The notes under the pieces were generated by a model. That model was not told the origin of the DNA. It did not search any database and saw only the letters and a program-made list of their open reading frames with translations. A program made the position numbers and the translations under genes. Positions 23,515 through 35,875 of a stretch of DNA of 64,000 nt are shown in pieces; positions within the stretch are counted from its first letter, which is position 1; the number at the start of each line of letters is the position of its first letter. The stretch is from Cordilura impudica (taxonomy: Eukaryota; Arthropoda; Insecta; Diptera; Scathophagidae), in contig OY821521.1 in NCBI GenBank assembly GCA_963682025.1, forward strand, positions 49,769,307-49,833,306, read 5' to 3'.

Positions 23515-23612
23515 TTTTTTGCAGCGACAGACCAAAGCCTCTGGTGGGAATCGAACCCACGCATGATAGGCGAGCACGCTACCTACTCACCTACCCGGGC
23601 CCTCACTACAGA
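23515..23612 (-). mobile_element. tRNA-derived SINE head (Pol III A and B boxes)
   Basis: On the reverse strand, GGGCCCGGGTAGGTGAGTAG contains an A-box-like segment (TAGGTGAGTAGG) and, 37 bases on, a B box (GGTTCGATTCC) within the T-arm stem GTGGG/CCCAC. It is followed by a short unrelated body and an A run. The tRNA fold is incomplete (no matching acceptor stem), so a SINE rather than a tRNA gene is favoured. Only one copy was seen here. Confidence 0.6.
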
Positions 23613-23894
23613 TCTTCCATTTATAATCGTTGTATTTGAGTAATGTCAAAATTTCATTCATTTATTCGTAATTTTCCTTTGTAGTAGTGGCATGAGCAAT
23701 TGGTATAGATGGTTTTTCATTCCCATTATGCAAAAGAACAGCCCTTAAACTGTACTAAATTTGATTTTTATGCGTTTTTAATTTTCCGGTAACTTTGGCG
23801 TTGAGGGAAAACTATTTTTTATTTTCATGCTACTTTTAGATGAAGCGTTCAAGTTCTCGAATACACTCGCCTTTATAAATATTTGTATTTACAA

Positions 23895-24218
23895 CTAATC
23901 GGCCCTTGAAAAAAATTGATTTACTGACATGGTGTCACTAGTCGCCAACCACAATAAAACCTTTCCAGGTCTTAGATATATGTTTGAATGTGTTAGGTGT
24001 TTCATGTTCAAAAGACTCAAAGTAATTCCTACTTGCCATCCATTGCCTTCCACTATGACGAACGACTCATCATCCATCACAAATTTGTACTCAGCGGTTG
24101 CAGAGAAGTATTTCTGAGCAATGAGGCGTAGTTTTGATTCAATAATTTTTTCTTGTCTCTCAATTGTTGCTGGTGTCGGTTTTATTTTTATTTTCTTCTG
24201 AACTCCCATAGACACCAA
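23895..24218 (-). pseudogene. Tc1/mariner superfamily transposase relic (MDDES motif)
   Basis: The reverse-strand frame carries IERQEKIIESKLR, then KFVMDDESF with the first catalytic Asp, and after a frame-altered stretch GKVLLWLATSDTMSVNQFF. The insect mariner relatives ('F.MDDES...KVL.W.AIS..G.S.PFF') have the same order and spacing. The fragment stops after this region; the second Asp and third acidic residue were not found. It is not the Tc1 type at 10.5-11.6 kb. Confidence 0.65.
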
Positions 24219-24259
24219 ATTATTTCTTAACTGTATTTCTCTTATTTGTTTTAAAAATT

Positions 24260-25870
24260 CTAAGTCGAGTTAAAACCAAGCGGGCATGAAACATCCCAGG
24301 TTTTCTGATAAAGTTTACTGTCTTGTAGATAAAAGTTTTTTTAAATCCCATGCCTTTGAAATTAATAACAATGGCTTTTTCTTGGACGAATTTTCGTTAT
24401 GAAATTTGCAAATCAGTTTACGTGAATCTAATTAGTTCACTACATTTTTAATACTAATTGATGAATGGTGCACGTGTTAATATTTTCTAATAAAGAAGTT
24501 GATATTACCGTCATATTTTTAAAAAATATAAAATTGATTACCGCATTTACATATTCTGTATTTTTTACCCGTACATTCCCTGCAGGAAGCCTGGGGTCAA
24601 GTGTCCCCAAGTCACCACTTTTGTCTACTATTTTGTTGACATTGTCAACTAAGCACCTACACTATTTACTTTGCTTTATGTGTCAAAAAATGTTTCGATA
24701 GAGAAGTTGGGATTCTGCTTCTTGATTTCTATAGTTTTGTTTGAAAAACACGTGGTTGGATGAAAAACTATAGTTTTACTACAATTGTTTATTATGGTCT
24801 ATGTAAGGTAGAAGCTTTAGTTTAGTTCGATTTTGATTAGTGGGCTTGGAACCTCCCACACAAAGCAAATATTTATTATCAATATCTATAATACTATGAA
24901 AAGTTAAGTCTTGACATTTTCAATGATATCATAAGTTTTAAAAACGCTAAGTCTAGCTAAAAGTAAGCGGGATCGGGCAAATGGGCATGGAACATCCCAT
25001 ACAAAGTAACCACTTGTCATCAAATCTGTATATACTAGCAGATTCAAGCGCTAGAAATTCGAGTGCAATTTCTAGGCAGCTTTATTTTTCAACTTAGCCA
25101 ATTCACAAACCAACATTTTTATGGTTTATTATTATTGTGAATGAAGATAACAAACTCATTAACAAACACTTTAACAAATTTAATAAAACACACATAGCAT
25201 ACGTGTAATTTTTAAATATGCAATTTACTCAAAATAAAGGAAAAAATTAAAAAATCTGTAAATCTGCAAAACGGTTAAAAAGAAATACCTTTCAAATAAT
25301 ATAAGCTTGGTCAAAATCGGGATAAAACGGTAGAACAAAACATCGGTCACAAGGAATCGCCTAGCCTATTAATATTATAGATAAAATTGAAAATTTGTGG
25401 GTTTGACATTAATAGATGGCTAAACCATAGGACCGATCTTCTTGAAATTTTCACAGTATGTAAGTTTGTATCGGGAAAGTAAAATAGACTATATATTTTT
25501 TAATATATAAAGTGGACGTGGCACCTCCCGTATATAAAAAATTTTTAACATCATATATCTGGAGCTCTATGACAACAAGTGCCATGAAACTGTGTAGAAC
25601 TACATAAGTTAGTAATGTTAGAAGTCGGGCTAAAAATGGGAGGGATCAAATAAGTGGGCGTGGCAACTCCCATACAGAAAAATTATGTGGAGTACTCTAA
25701 GCCCGACAGCCTTGAAACTAGGTGTGAGTTCATGAATTATGAGTGTGAGAAGTTTTGTGAAAATAGGGCGAGATCAAATCAGCGGGCGAGCCACCTCCCA
25801 TACATGGTAAACGTGGTGAGAAGTTATATGAAAAATGGTCGGAATCAATCCAGTGAGCGTGGAATTAACA
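24260..25870. repeat. ~145-base degenerate tandem repeat with GTGGGCGTGGCACCTCCCAT core
   Basis: The core recurs near 24,283, 24,842, 24,984, 25,513, 25,657 and 25,785, usually with 'aagt..g..taaaa' spacer text between. Spacing is about 140-145 where intact. The large gap between 24,984 and 25,513 is mostly explained by a Helitron insertion (25,035-25,381). Short open frames here are by-products. Confidence 0.6.
25035..25381 (-). mobile_element. Non-autonomous Helitron, complete, 347 bases
   Basis: On the reverse strand it begins TCTATAATATTAATAGGCTAG after an A. It ends with a stem-loop near CTCGAATTTCTAG, about a dozen bases, then CTAG before a T. TC start, CTRR end, a subterminal hairpin and insertion between A and T are the accepted Helitron signature. 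It has no coding capacity. Other copies are at 11,093, 52,333 and 52,700. Confidence 0.75.
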
Positions 25871-25991
25871 ACAAAAATATTCACTGGAAATAAGAATTGA
25901 GGTGACAAAAATAATTGAGATGAAAATAATTTCATAACTAGCGAGTAAAAACTTTTTAGATGAATTTTTTATTAATATGCCATTCATATTT

Positions 25992-26758
25992 CTGTGGTTT
26001 TCTAGAATAACCGTGTATGTCATAAAATCAAAATGTTCAGGGGAGCCAAATAACGTTATATTTGAAATTATGGGCTCGATATAAAGTTTTTTGAGCTTTC
26101 TATTTAACAGTCCTGTAGATATGGGCAATAAATACTTTATATAAAATTTTGAGTCAAAAATATTCAGAGGAATAGATCCTAGAGAAGAACGAATAAAACA
26201 ATATGTAAATTACACTTAAAGTGTGTGCAGATACAACAACTTATGTCGACAAATGTCGTTTTCTTTGGAAAAGAAAACTATCAGTGCAACTACCCATTTA
26301 GGCATAAGTTGTTGTTGCTTGAAAAATTGATTTTTTTGTTCGTCAACAAAAAGTTAACGGGACTTAGGGTGAGAATATAACAACGTATCAAGAATTAGAG
26401 TGACAAAAAATAACAGAAATAAACACACAAGTTTTTATAAGTGGTTATAAACTGAAAAGTAATCCAAAATTATTTTGCATTTTTTTTTTCATTAATAACA
26501 ACGTATGTCGCTATGTGTCGTTTTCTGACAAAATAATTTGTCAGCGATCAAGCGTAGGTTGACATACGCCGTTAGTGCTGCAAATTAATTTAATAAACAT
26601 TTAAGTTACGTCGTTATTTAAAGAAAAAACTCAGAAATGGTCAATATTTTTTTTAAAAAATTAAACACATGTAAAGAGCGTTAAAAATTAATATGTTTGG
26701 CATCGTTAAATCAAAACCGACAAAAATGGACATACGCGGTTATTCCAGAAACCCGCAG
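25992..26758. mobile_element. 767-base TIR element (complete copy)
   Basis: The ends are inverted repeats of about 30 bases: CTGTGGTTTTCTAGAATAAC and CTGCGGGTTTCTGGAATAAC (read inward), both followed by CG(C/T)GTATGTC. Four identical bases (ATTT) flank it, possibly a target duplication. Internally, 'tatgtcg...tgtcgttttct' recurs twice. It encodes no protein. A second copy lies at 50,288-51,784 in reverse orientation. Confidence 0.7.
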
Positions 26759-27789
26759 ATTTGTTTACTACAAAAAATTTTTTTAGTTTTTTTTTCAAAT
26801 TTCTCAAATTACTTTAAAATAATTAGTGTTTAAAGAAATTTCACTTTGTGTTTGAGCAACATTTTTGGTAGTTTAAGTCACGAGTTAATCCCGGACCACT
26901 TTGGTTACTCATATTATAGCTTAGGCAGCAAAAGCGCCCAAGTCTTCTTTAATAGATAATTTTTTAAATAAATTTGAAAAAGATTAATAATTTTATTTCA
27001 AGCCTAGGGAATTTGTTATTTTTCAAGGCATTTCTAAGGATATATTAAATTCTTAATTTCTGCTTAGAATCAGTTATTATATTCTTTTTTTTTAAGTACT
27101 GTGTCTTTCAAATTCGTTGAATGCTTTATTATTTCTTTGTCATTTTTTATTAAAATTTTTTGTCTGTTTCTAATGCGGCGCCAAGTGTGCCAAATGATCA
27201 TATTTTTTTTGCGGTTAGTATGCGAGTTAAGATTACGTTTTTTTTTTACATTTGTCGTACATATTGCCGTAGAGAGTGTTCCACGTATTGTATCTTGCTG
27301 TCTGTCTGTCTGTTTGAATTCAACATCAGTAGTTTGTAGTATCTCTATCTAATTTGATGCTTATAAACAAATAAAATATTAACAACTCGTTTGGCGACCT
27401 TGAGTCGTAAAAATCAATTTTAAACTCGATTTCGAGTTGTTGTTGTTATTGTTAGTTATTTTTTTTTTTTGTCATATTGGTTATTGTGTCTAACTAATCT
27501 CTCTAATATCGCATGCAGAAAAAAAAAAGATTGAAATTATCTTAAATTGAAATTGACAGAGTGTTTGTTTGTAAATAATAACTGTATTTTTGGATGATTA
27601 AAAACAATTGAAAAATGATTAAATATTGAGGTTACAGATTTTTCGGGGGATTTTTTTTTGTGAGCAATAATTAAGAAATATAAAATTTAACGAACTTTAA
27701 CAAACATGACCAAACCGAAAATCCTCTAAAAGTTGAGTATATGACAGAACTAAAATTAATGTATTCGGTTCTTAAATTTTGGAAGCAAT
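26759..27789. other. AT-rich region, no supported gene
   Basis: Contains GTCTGTCTGTCTG near 27,300 and a GTTGTTGTTATTG tract near 27,430. An 83-codon frame at 27,101-27,352 (+) has T-run composition and no family resemblance. Confidence 0.4.
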
Positions 27790-27990
27790 CAAGTGGATTT
27801 TCACCAATTTCAATAAAGATCGTCCTCTGGCCGTTAAAATACCAAATTTTACTTCATTATATTGCATTTTCGACCTGTAGTTTACGCAAAAGGTTACATG
27901 ACTACACAGACAGACGAACGGACGGGCACCGCTAAAGCGACTGAGAAAACAGGTAGATTTAGGTCAAGTATTTTTGGAATTACTCCGGAA
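27790..27990 (+). mobile_element. Helentron-like element, heavily decayed fragment
   Basis: Recognisable words in order: 'ttttcaccaatttcaata', 'taccaaattt', 'cgacctgtagttt', 'acacagacagacgaacggac' and 'ggtcaagtatttttgg'. Termini are gone. Confidence 0.6.
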
Positions 27991-28158
27991 AAAACTATAT
28001 AGTGGTTTCAATCAGAGTTCAGAAAAAAACACACACTGAATAAGAAAAACTCGTACATATATGTAAACAATCACAGCTCAGACCAACAAACACATATTTT
28101 TATTTTCATATCAATTATGTGTGTTTCTAAATTTTGTACTTTGCCGAACACAATCATG

Positions 28159-28890
28159 AATGTGTTTCGTTTTAATACTTGATTGTGAACACGAATATGT
28201 TTCTATCACGTATTGTTTTATTAGAACATACATAAACCAGTTTTGAGTGTAGCTATATTTTAAGTTCGTGTTCTCAAAAAAAAAAAAAAAAAAACAGAAC
28301 ATAAACAATACACAAGTTCGAGTGTAGCTTTATTTTCAGTTCGTGTTCCTGAACACGTACAGCTAAAAATTATAACATTATCAACTCGCGATCGAAAAAA
28401 TCCATTGCACCCCGATAAAACGACGACAATTGTTTCAACCAAATTCATTTAAAAATTCTATAATAATTCATTAGCAGTTATAAAAAAATAAAAATAAAAA
28501 TAAAAATAAAAAGATAATAATAAAAATAAAAAAATAATAAATATAAAAAACTAATAAAAAAAAACGAAAATAATTCATAAAGAAAATACAAAAATTTCTC
28601 CGTGTGGTTAAAATTAAACTGTTGTTATTCACTGAACTCGAACCTGTTTATTATTCATGTTCTGTTTTTCCACGTTACATGTGCCAGAACACAAACTTAA
28701 TATAAAGCTACACTCGAACATGTGTATTGTTCATGTTCTGTTTTTAATTTTTAAGAACACGAACACAACACGATCTTAAAATATAGCTACACTTGAAACT
28801 GTGTGGTTTATGTGTGTTCGAATAAAACAACACGTGATAGAAACATGTTCGTGTTCACAATCAAGCATTAAAACGAAAACGAAACACATT
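28159..28890. mobile_element. Palindromic (foldback-type) element, ~730 bases
   Basis: The two arms are near-reverse complements: AATGTGTTTCGTTTTAATAC at the left and GCATTAAAACG...AAACACATT at the right, with inner landmarks 'gagtgtagctatattttaag', 'gttcgtgttct' and 'gaacataaacaatacac' in mirrored order. Each arm is about 250 bases around a simple AAATA-rich spacer (28,480-28,570). No coding capacity. Target duplication was not resolved. Confidence 0.7.
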
Positions 28891-28943
28891 TTTGAAAATG
28901 AAAACTTATTTTAAATTGTTAAAACCTGCTAAATCATTATAAA

Positions 28944-29749
28944 ACAAGTAAGAAAATTATAGTCGGTCTACACCGGCTATACGATACCCTATACCAGGCG
29001 TTTAGAGACCCTATCTCTCAGGTCCAACTAACTGGATATAGAAAATAAGCATAAACCAAATTTGAGTGGGATTGTTATTAATTTTTTCGGCTGCAGATAT
29101 GAAAAAATTCTTATCGGATGCTATATCTATATGGGGGCTAGGCCCAAAAATGGACCGACCCTGACCATGTTTGGTAAAGTCTCTTGTATTTTGCAAAAAT
29201 ATATACATACAAAATTTGAGAAGAATCAGTGCAATATTTTTGTTTTTTGATAGATTTAAGTGAAGATCGGGAAGCAGCTCTATATGGGGCCTATGACTAA
29301 GTGTTGTCCAATAGGGATAATTTTTGGACTACTGATTAAAGGATGTAATATATACATACAAACCCAATTTGACTAAGATTTCTATGATAATTTGGATCTT
29401 ATGGCAATATATGTTGATTTCATAGGGGTCATTTGTATGGGGGCTAGGTCTGAACATGGACCGATTCTCACCAATTTCAATAGCGTTTATCCCATGGCCG
29501 ATAAAAGATTAATACCAAATTTCGTCAAAATATATTCATATTTGCGACCTGCAGTTTGATTACAAGCTTTACATGGACATACAGACGGACGGACGGACGG
29601 ACGGACGGACGGACATCGTTAAATCTAATCATATAGTGATTCTGATTCGATCGGTATAATTAAAGATGGGTGTAGGTCAAATATTTTTGGTTGTTACAAA
29701 CAGCAGCACAAAGTCATTTTACCCAAACCACATAGTGGTATAGGGTATA
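28944..29749 (+). mobile_element. Helentron-like element, full length, subfamily A
   Basis: 5' palindrome degraded to TCGGTCTACACCGGC. Seven GGAC units. The 3' end is intact (CCACATAGTGGTATAGGGTATA). Confidence 0.9.
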
Positions 29750-30119
29750 AAAAATACCAAAATGGGAAAAATTCCAAAAATGGTTTTTGGAAGTTCAATG
29801 TTCCCTTAAATTTTATATCATTATATTATTAAAATAGTTCTATTTTTATTATTTTATTTATTCTAAGAAATATGAATACCAAAAATCTTATTTTTTCTAT
29901 TTTTTTTTTTAAATTATTTAGAAATTTTTACCTTAAATAATTAATAATAAATGATAAATGCGTTGTTTCAGCTTACTTAAATAATAAATCTATTTATATG
30001 TCCATATGTGTGTAGTTACGCTCATCGTTAACTTTTTACGGCCGCATGATTAACATGTAATTTAGCAAAATCATAAAACTATTACTTATACGAGTCCCTC
30101 TAAGTATAAATATAACAAA
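29750..30119. other. AT-rich spacer, no gene seen
   Basis: T-rich and A-rich sequence leading into the minisatellite; no frame or repeat end recognised. Confidence 0.4.
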
Positions 30120-32940
30120 ATGTTCTTAAAAATATATCTTTTCTAAAAACAAATATATTTTCTCAAAAAGTACTTTTTTGAAAAAAAAAAATACATTTCT
30201 GAGAAAAGTACATTTACATTTTCTTAAAAAAGTGTAATTTCTTTAAAGAAACCATTTTTCTAACTCTACTAAAAGTGTCTTCTTTTTAAAACGAAAGACA
30301 TTTTCTGAGCCATTAAAAAAATAAGTTTTTTTTGAAATACATTTTCTTAAAAATGTACTTTTTCTTAAAAAAGTAATTTTCTTTAATTATAAACACCTTC
30401 TTTACAAAAGTACCCTTGCTTTAAAAGTACATTTACTTAAAAAGTTATCTTTTCACAAAAAAAGTACCTTAACTTGAAAAATTACCCTTTCTGAAAGAAA
30501 CGCTCTCCTTGAAAAAGTTTTATTTCTTCAAAAAGTACCTTTTCTTAAAAACGTAGCTATAATTAAAAAAGACCTCTTCTTCAAAAAGTACATTTTCATC
30601 AAAAAGTATTTTTGTTTAATTGGTACATTTGCTTAAAAATACCTTTACTTAAAAAGTACCTTCACTTAAAAAAGTACCTTTACTTAAGAACGTACCTTGT
30701 TTAAAAAAAAGCACGATTGGCTTTTCTTAAAAAAGTACAATTTCATCAGAAAGCACCTTTACTAACAAAATTACCTGTTCTTGTCTATCCTCGAAAAAGT
30801 ACATTTTCATCAAGAAATATTTTTGTTTAAATTGTGCATTTGCTCAAAAATACCTTTGCTTAAAAAGTACCTTTACTTAAAAATTACCTTTACTTAAAAA
30901 CGTGCCTTGTTTAAAAAAGCACCATTACCTTTTCTTAAAAAAGTAAAATTTAATCAGAAAGCACCTTTACTAACAAAATTACCTGTTTTTAAAGAAGTGC
31001 CTATAATCGAAAAAGTACATTTTCTTCAAAAAGTACCTTTTTTTAAAAACTTACCATTAATTAAAAAATACCTCTTCTTCAAAAAGTACATTTTCATCAA
31101 AAAGTATTTTTGTTTAAATTGTGCACTTGCTTAAAAATACCATTGCTTAAACAAGTACCTTTACTTAAAAAAGCACCATTGGCTTTTCTTAAAAAAGTAC
31201 AATTTCATCAGAAAGCACCTTTACTAACAAAATTACCTGTTCTTGAACAAATGACTATCCTCGAAAAAGTACATTTTCATCAAAAAATATTTTTGTTTAA
31301 ATTGTGCATTTGCTCAAAAATACCTTTGCTTAAAAAGTACCTTTACTTAAAAAGTACCTTTACTTAAAAACGTGCCTTGTTTAAAAAAAGCACCATTACC
31401 TTTTCTTAAAAAAGTACAATTTAATCAGAAAGCATCTTTACTAACAAAATTACCTGTTTTTAAAGAAGTGCCTATCATCGAAAAAGTACATTTTTTTCAA
31501 AAAGTACCTTTTCTTAAAAACTTACCTTTAATTAAAAAATACCTCTTCTTCAAAAAGTACATTTTCATCAAAAAGTATTTTTGTTTAAATTGTGCATTTG
31601 CTTAAAAATATCATTGCTTAAATAAGTACCTTTACTTAAAAAAGTACCTTTACTTAGAAAAGTAGCTTTACTTAAAAAAGTACCTTGTTTAAAAAAAACA
31701 CCATTGCATTTTCTTAAAAAAGTACAATTTCATCAGAAAGTACCTTTACTTACAAAATTACCTGTTCTTAAAGAAGTGCCTATAATCGAAAAAGTACATT
31801 TTCTTCAAAAAATAGCTCTTCTTAAAAACGTACCTTTAATCAGTAAAGTAAACTTTTTTCAATAACTACATTTTCTTCAAAAAGTACCTTTTCGTACAAA
31901 AATACCTTTACTTAAAAAGGACATTTTCATGAAAAAGTAAATTTTCTTATAATAGTACCTTTTCTTAAAAAGGTTCCTTTTCTTAAAAAGGTTCCTTTAC
32001 TTAAAAAAGTACCTTTTCAACCAAAAGTAAATTTTCTTAAAAAAGTATATTTTTTTAAAAAAGTACTTTTTCTTTAAAAGGTATCTTTTCTTAAAAAATT
32101 TCCTTGCCCAAAATAAACACGTTTTCTTCAAAAAAGTGTCATTGCCTTAAAAAAAGGAAATTTTCTTAATAAAAATACTTTTTCTTTTGAAAGTAACTTT
32201 TCTTCATAAGTACATTTTTCTAAAATAAGTACCTTTGCTGAAAAAAGTATCTTCACATACAAAAGTTCTGTTACTTGATATACATATAAAGTAATTTTTT
32301 TTCAAAAAGGACCTTTTCTTGAAAAAAATTTCATAAACAACAGCATTTACTTAGAAACGTAATTTTTCTTAAAAAAGTTCCTTTTCTTAAAAAATAATTT
32401 TTCTTAGAAAGCAACTTTTCTTAAAAAAGTACATTTTCATTGAAAAACGTGTTCCTTAAAAACATTACTTATTGTTTAAAAAAAACTTTTCTTGAGAAGA
32501 AATTTTTTTTGAAAAGTACATTTTCTTAAACAAAAACATTTACTTAAAAAAGTAAATTTTCTTAAAAAATTAAATTTTTTTAAAAAAGCACTTTTTTAGT
32601 ACTTTTTCTCAAAAAGGTACATTTCTTAAAAAACTGCCATTGCCCCAAAAAAAAAAAACATTTTCTTCCAAAAAGTGTCATTGCTTCTTAAAAAAGTACG
32701 TTTTCTTAAAAAAGTACATTTTCTTTAAACTTAAAAAGTAAATTTTCTTAAAAACCACCATCTTAAAAGTGCCATTTCTTTAAAAACTTAATTGCCAAAA
32801 AAAATAAATTTTTTTCCAAAAAATGACACTGCCTCAAAAAAGTAAATTCTTTTAAGAAAAATACGTTGTCTTAAAAAATACTTACCTTTCCAAAAAGTAA
32901 GTTTTCTTTAGAAAAATATGTTCTCTTCCTAAAAATGTTC
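30120..32940. repeat. Minisatellite of ~18-22 base units, core CTTAAAAAAGTACCTTT
   Basis: Over a hundred degenerate units of CTTAAAAAAGTACCTTTA and relatives. Between about 30,640 and 31,840 larger blocks repeat: 'gtgccttgtttaaaaaa', 'caccattaccttttc' and 'caaaattacctg' recur in the same order near 30,900, 31,370 and 31,680, so a higher-order unit of several hundred bases exists. Repeating Lys/Val/Pro/Leu open frames are products of the unit and not genes. Confidence 0.85.
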
Positions 32941-33364
32941 ATATTACACTGTGGAACAAATTTAGGTTTGCAAAAGTTAGGTCGATTCTGAGAGTGAAGG
33001 GTGAAAATAGAGGCTAAATTAGAAGACCCGTATCGCGGCGTTTGTTTATGTTAGTTCGAATTTTTTTTTAATCGACCTTCGAACTTTGCAGTCAAATGCC
33101 GATTTTCAGCATATTGTTTATATGGTTTTTTTTTGGCTATAACTCGTCGACTAATTGATATTTTTTCAATCTGTAATAGCCAAATTATTGCTAGAGACCT
33201 GTGCAACAATCAAAATTTAAAAAAAAAAAAAAATTGATTTAGAAAATTTTGGTGGTGCTTATGAAGCAAAATATTGGAAAAATTATTTTTTTTCATGCTT
33301 TTTGAAAATATTTTCCACAAAACTAAGTCTTTTTTGCTTTCTGTTTGATCTGTAATATGCTTCT
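32941..33364. other. Non-repetitive insert within the minisatellite
   Basis: Sequence unlike the flanking units, starting near CACTGTGGAACAAATTT. It separates the main array from a short block of the same units at 33,365-33,560. It may be an unrecognised insertion; ends were not resolved. Confidence 0.4.
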
Positions 33365-33560
33365 CAGTTTCTTAAAAAAAATAAAATTCTTTTAAGTAAT
33401 ATGAATTTTCTTAAAAAAGTACTTTTTCTTAAAAAAGTACCTTTTCTTAAAAAAGTACCTTTTCTTAAAAAGTTACTTTTTGTTAAAAACGTACTTTTTC
33501 TTAAAAAACGTACCTGTTTTAAAAAGTACCTTTTCTTAAACAACTACCATTACATACGCA
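33365..33560. repeat. Outlying block of the CTTAAAAAAGTAC minisatellite
   Basis: Cleaner units than in the main array, with 'cttaaaaaagtaccttttcttaaa' repeated several times. Confidence 0.8.
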
Positions 33561-34168
33561 ATCAGATTTTCTTAAAAAAAAAATACATATCGCACCTGTA
33601 CCTCTAAAGTGAGAACTCAAAATTTACAAATCTTCAGTAGAGGCAAACACGTTTTTTTAAATATTTACTACATATAAAGTTAAAAACCGTTGTTTCAGTG
33701 TAAAGAATTTCGAATTGTAAGTATACAAGAGTAGTTGATTTTCCGATTTTTTTAGTGATCATCAAAAATAACAAGTTTTTTGGGTGGAACTCAAAATATG
33801 TCTTTTTAGTGGATTCTGAAGATAACACAAAGAGGGTTGCAACTGTATTTTTTTTTTTTTGCGAAAGACTAGAAAAATCGATGTAAGATTTTTACAGTGG
33901 ATAGATATGACCACTGTGTATCGTTTAACAACATCCAAGGTACGTTTACAGGCTCAGTAGGTTCGATCACTTTTTCACCTTACTCAAAGCAAATATACGG
34001 TGTCAATTTTAAAGACTTATTAAAAATAAGATGTCTTGTTTTTTAAGCAAAATAATTAGTAACCAGGAACCAGAATATCTTCTAACCGAATGCGTTTTAG
34101 TAGGCTTCGGAGAAATAACAATTTCATTCAATTTCGGCACCATACTTTCGTACCTGAATGGCAGTTTT
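33561..34168. other. Unassigned region
   Basis: No recognisable coding sequence or repeat; a T run at 33,850. Confidence 0.4.
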
Positions 34169-34282
34169 TATACCCTATAACATAATGTGGTAATGACTTT
34201 GTGCTGATGTTTATAACTACCAAAAATATTTGACCTTTTATTATACCGATAGGCTGAGAATCACTTTCTGAATCGATTTAGC
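34169..34282 (-). mobile_element. Helentron-like element, 3' fragment
   Basis: TATACCCTATAACATAATGTGG to 'gaatcgatttagc', lacking the GTCC tract. Confidence 0.75.
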
Positions 34283-34437
34283 AAAATTAGGTTATTTTCA
34301 ATATTGAATATGTATTGTTTATATAAAAAATTATGTAAGAAATCAAATATCTTAAATCTGACTCATCATTAGACCTTTTATATTTTATAAAAGTATATAT
34401 GTATTGTAAAAAATAAGAATTTTCTAATTGTATTGTT

Positions 34438-34662
34438 GTAATATTCATATTTGCGACCTGTAGTTTGATTACAAGGTTTACGTGGACACACAGACGGACA
34501 GACGGACGGACAGACGGACGTACGGACATCGCCAAATCAACTCAGAAAGTGATTCTGAGTCGATTGGTATAATAAAAGATGGGTCTAGGTCAAATATTTT
34601 TGATAGTTGAAAACAGCAGCACAAAGTCATTATACCCAAACCACATAGTGGTATGGGGTACA
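34438..34662 (+). mobile_element. Helentron-like element, 3' fragment
   Basis: Starts at 'atattcatatttgcgacc' and includes a GGAC/AGAC tract and the 3' palindrome. With the fragment at 34,169 it forms a tail-out inverted pair 155 bases apart. Confidence 0.8.
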
Positions 34663-35875
34663 AAAATGCAATTTTAATAATTTCAAAAGAACCATTTAAG
34701 TCTAATGCAAAGAATTAGACTCTTTTATACGTAATTATAAAGCCCTTATTTCAAAAGAGTTTTTAAATGAGTCATTTTACATTTTAGATAATTAACTGAA
34801 GTTGCTTTTTTCAAACCATTCTAAATTGAAGTCAAACTTCAGAGAAAATGTATTAAAATTCAGCAAGCGAAGCTTATTTATGTACGAATGTTTTTCTTAA
34901 TAGTTTTAGCAATTTTTCGAAGACCAGTTTCTATTTAGTCCTTTTCAAATAAATTCAAAATATTTTTTGATATAACCGTATATAACCGGATATAATCGGA
35001 TCATATTAAAAAACGTTTCTCGTTGTTCACAATTTTCAAAGTTCATTCATATTCCATGACAAATAACTATTCAACATATCATAATATCTTATATCTCATC
35101 TTTCTGTTCTTCTTCATGCATAAATTCTTAATAATTCATGAGATTTTTATGTGTAAAGTTAACAAATTATGTTCCAGCTGATCATTATATTGAAGTTAAT
35201 TTCTTTTCTTGTTCTATTCAACATTCTGTGTAACCATTAAAAAAAAAAACCTATAAAAATGGTGAAAACACCATATAAGATGATCACTAAAGATCGTTTG
35301 GCTATATAAAAACACTAGTTTTGGTATTAATTTCCATATATTATTATTATTATTATTATTTTTTTTTTTTTCTTTTTTTGTACGAAGACTTTAAGAGTGT
35401 AAGTTTGTTTGTCTTGAAAATTGAACATGCGGTAGCATTTTTTTTTTCCAATTTTAAATCATAAACACACTTTAACACGCAAGGTCGTTAAAGGCCGTTT
35501 GTATAAAACACCAAACAGTTGCAATAGTATGGGTGGGTATGTGTACATTTGTGTTTTTAGTAGTATCAGTAGTGATTGGAGGAGATTTGGTCTTAGTTGA
35601 TTGGGAGAATAATAAAAAAAGAGCGTACATAACTGTATAAATCAGAGATAAAATCAATCATTGTCAAGAAAATACACTGGCAAAAATTGTATATAAAATT
35701 GAAGAATAGTGTTTAACGTGGAATAAGAATTTTTTTGTTTAAAAAAGTTATTAAATATATGTGGTTTTAGAAATCATTTGATTGTAAAATAATACGATAT
35801 TTTTTAATTTCAATTTATTTTATTGTTCACAATATTATAGTTAGGAATACAAAAAATTTCGTATTTAAACGTTAA
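34663..35875. other. AT-rich region, no gene seen
   Basis: A short 'tataaccg(t/g)atataa' repeat sits near 34,975 and an ATT trinucleotide run near 35,342. Nothing coding was recognised. Confidence 0.4.

Noticed and set aside
23535..23612. Functional tRNA gene
   Set aside because: The T arm and A/B boxes fit, but no acceptor stem pairs and the A-box side is irregular. A SINE is more likely.
30907..31605. Long Lys/Leu/Val/Pro-rich frames in the minisatellite
   Set aside because: The repeat unit lacks stop codons in those frames; peptides are strictly periodic and frames shift with each indel.
30120..32940. CRISPR-like array
   Set aside because: Units are degenerate and contiguous with no constant repeat and unique spacers, and the window is clearly eukaryotic.
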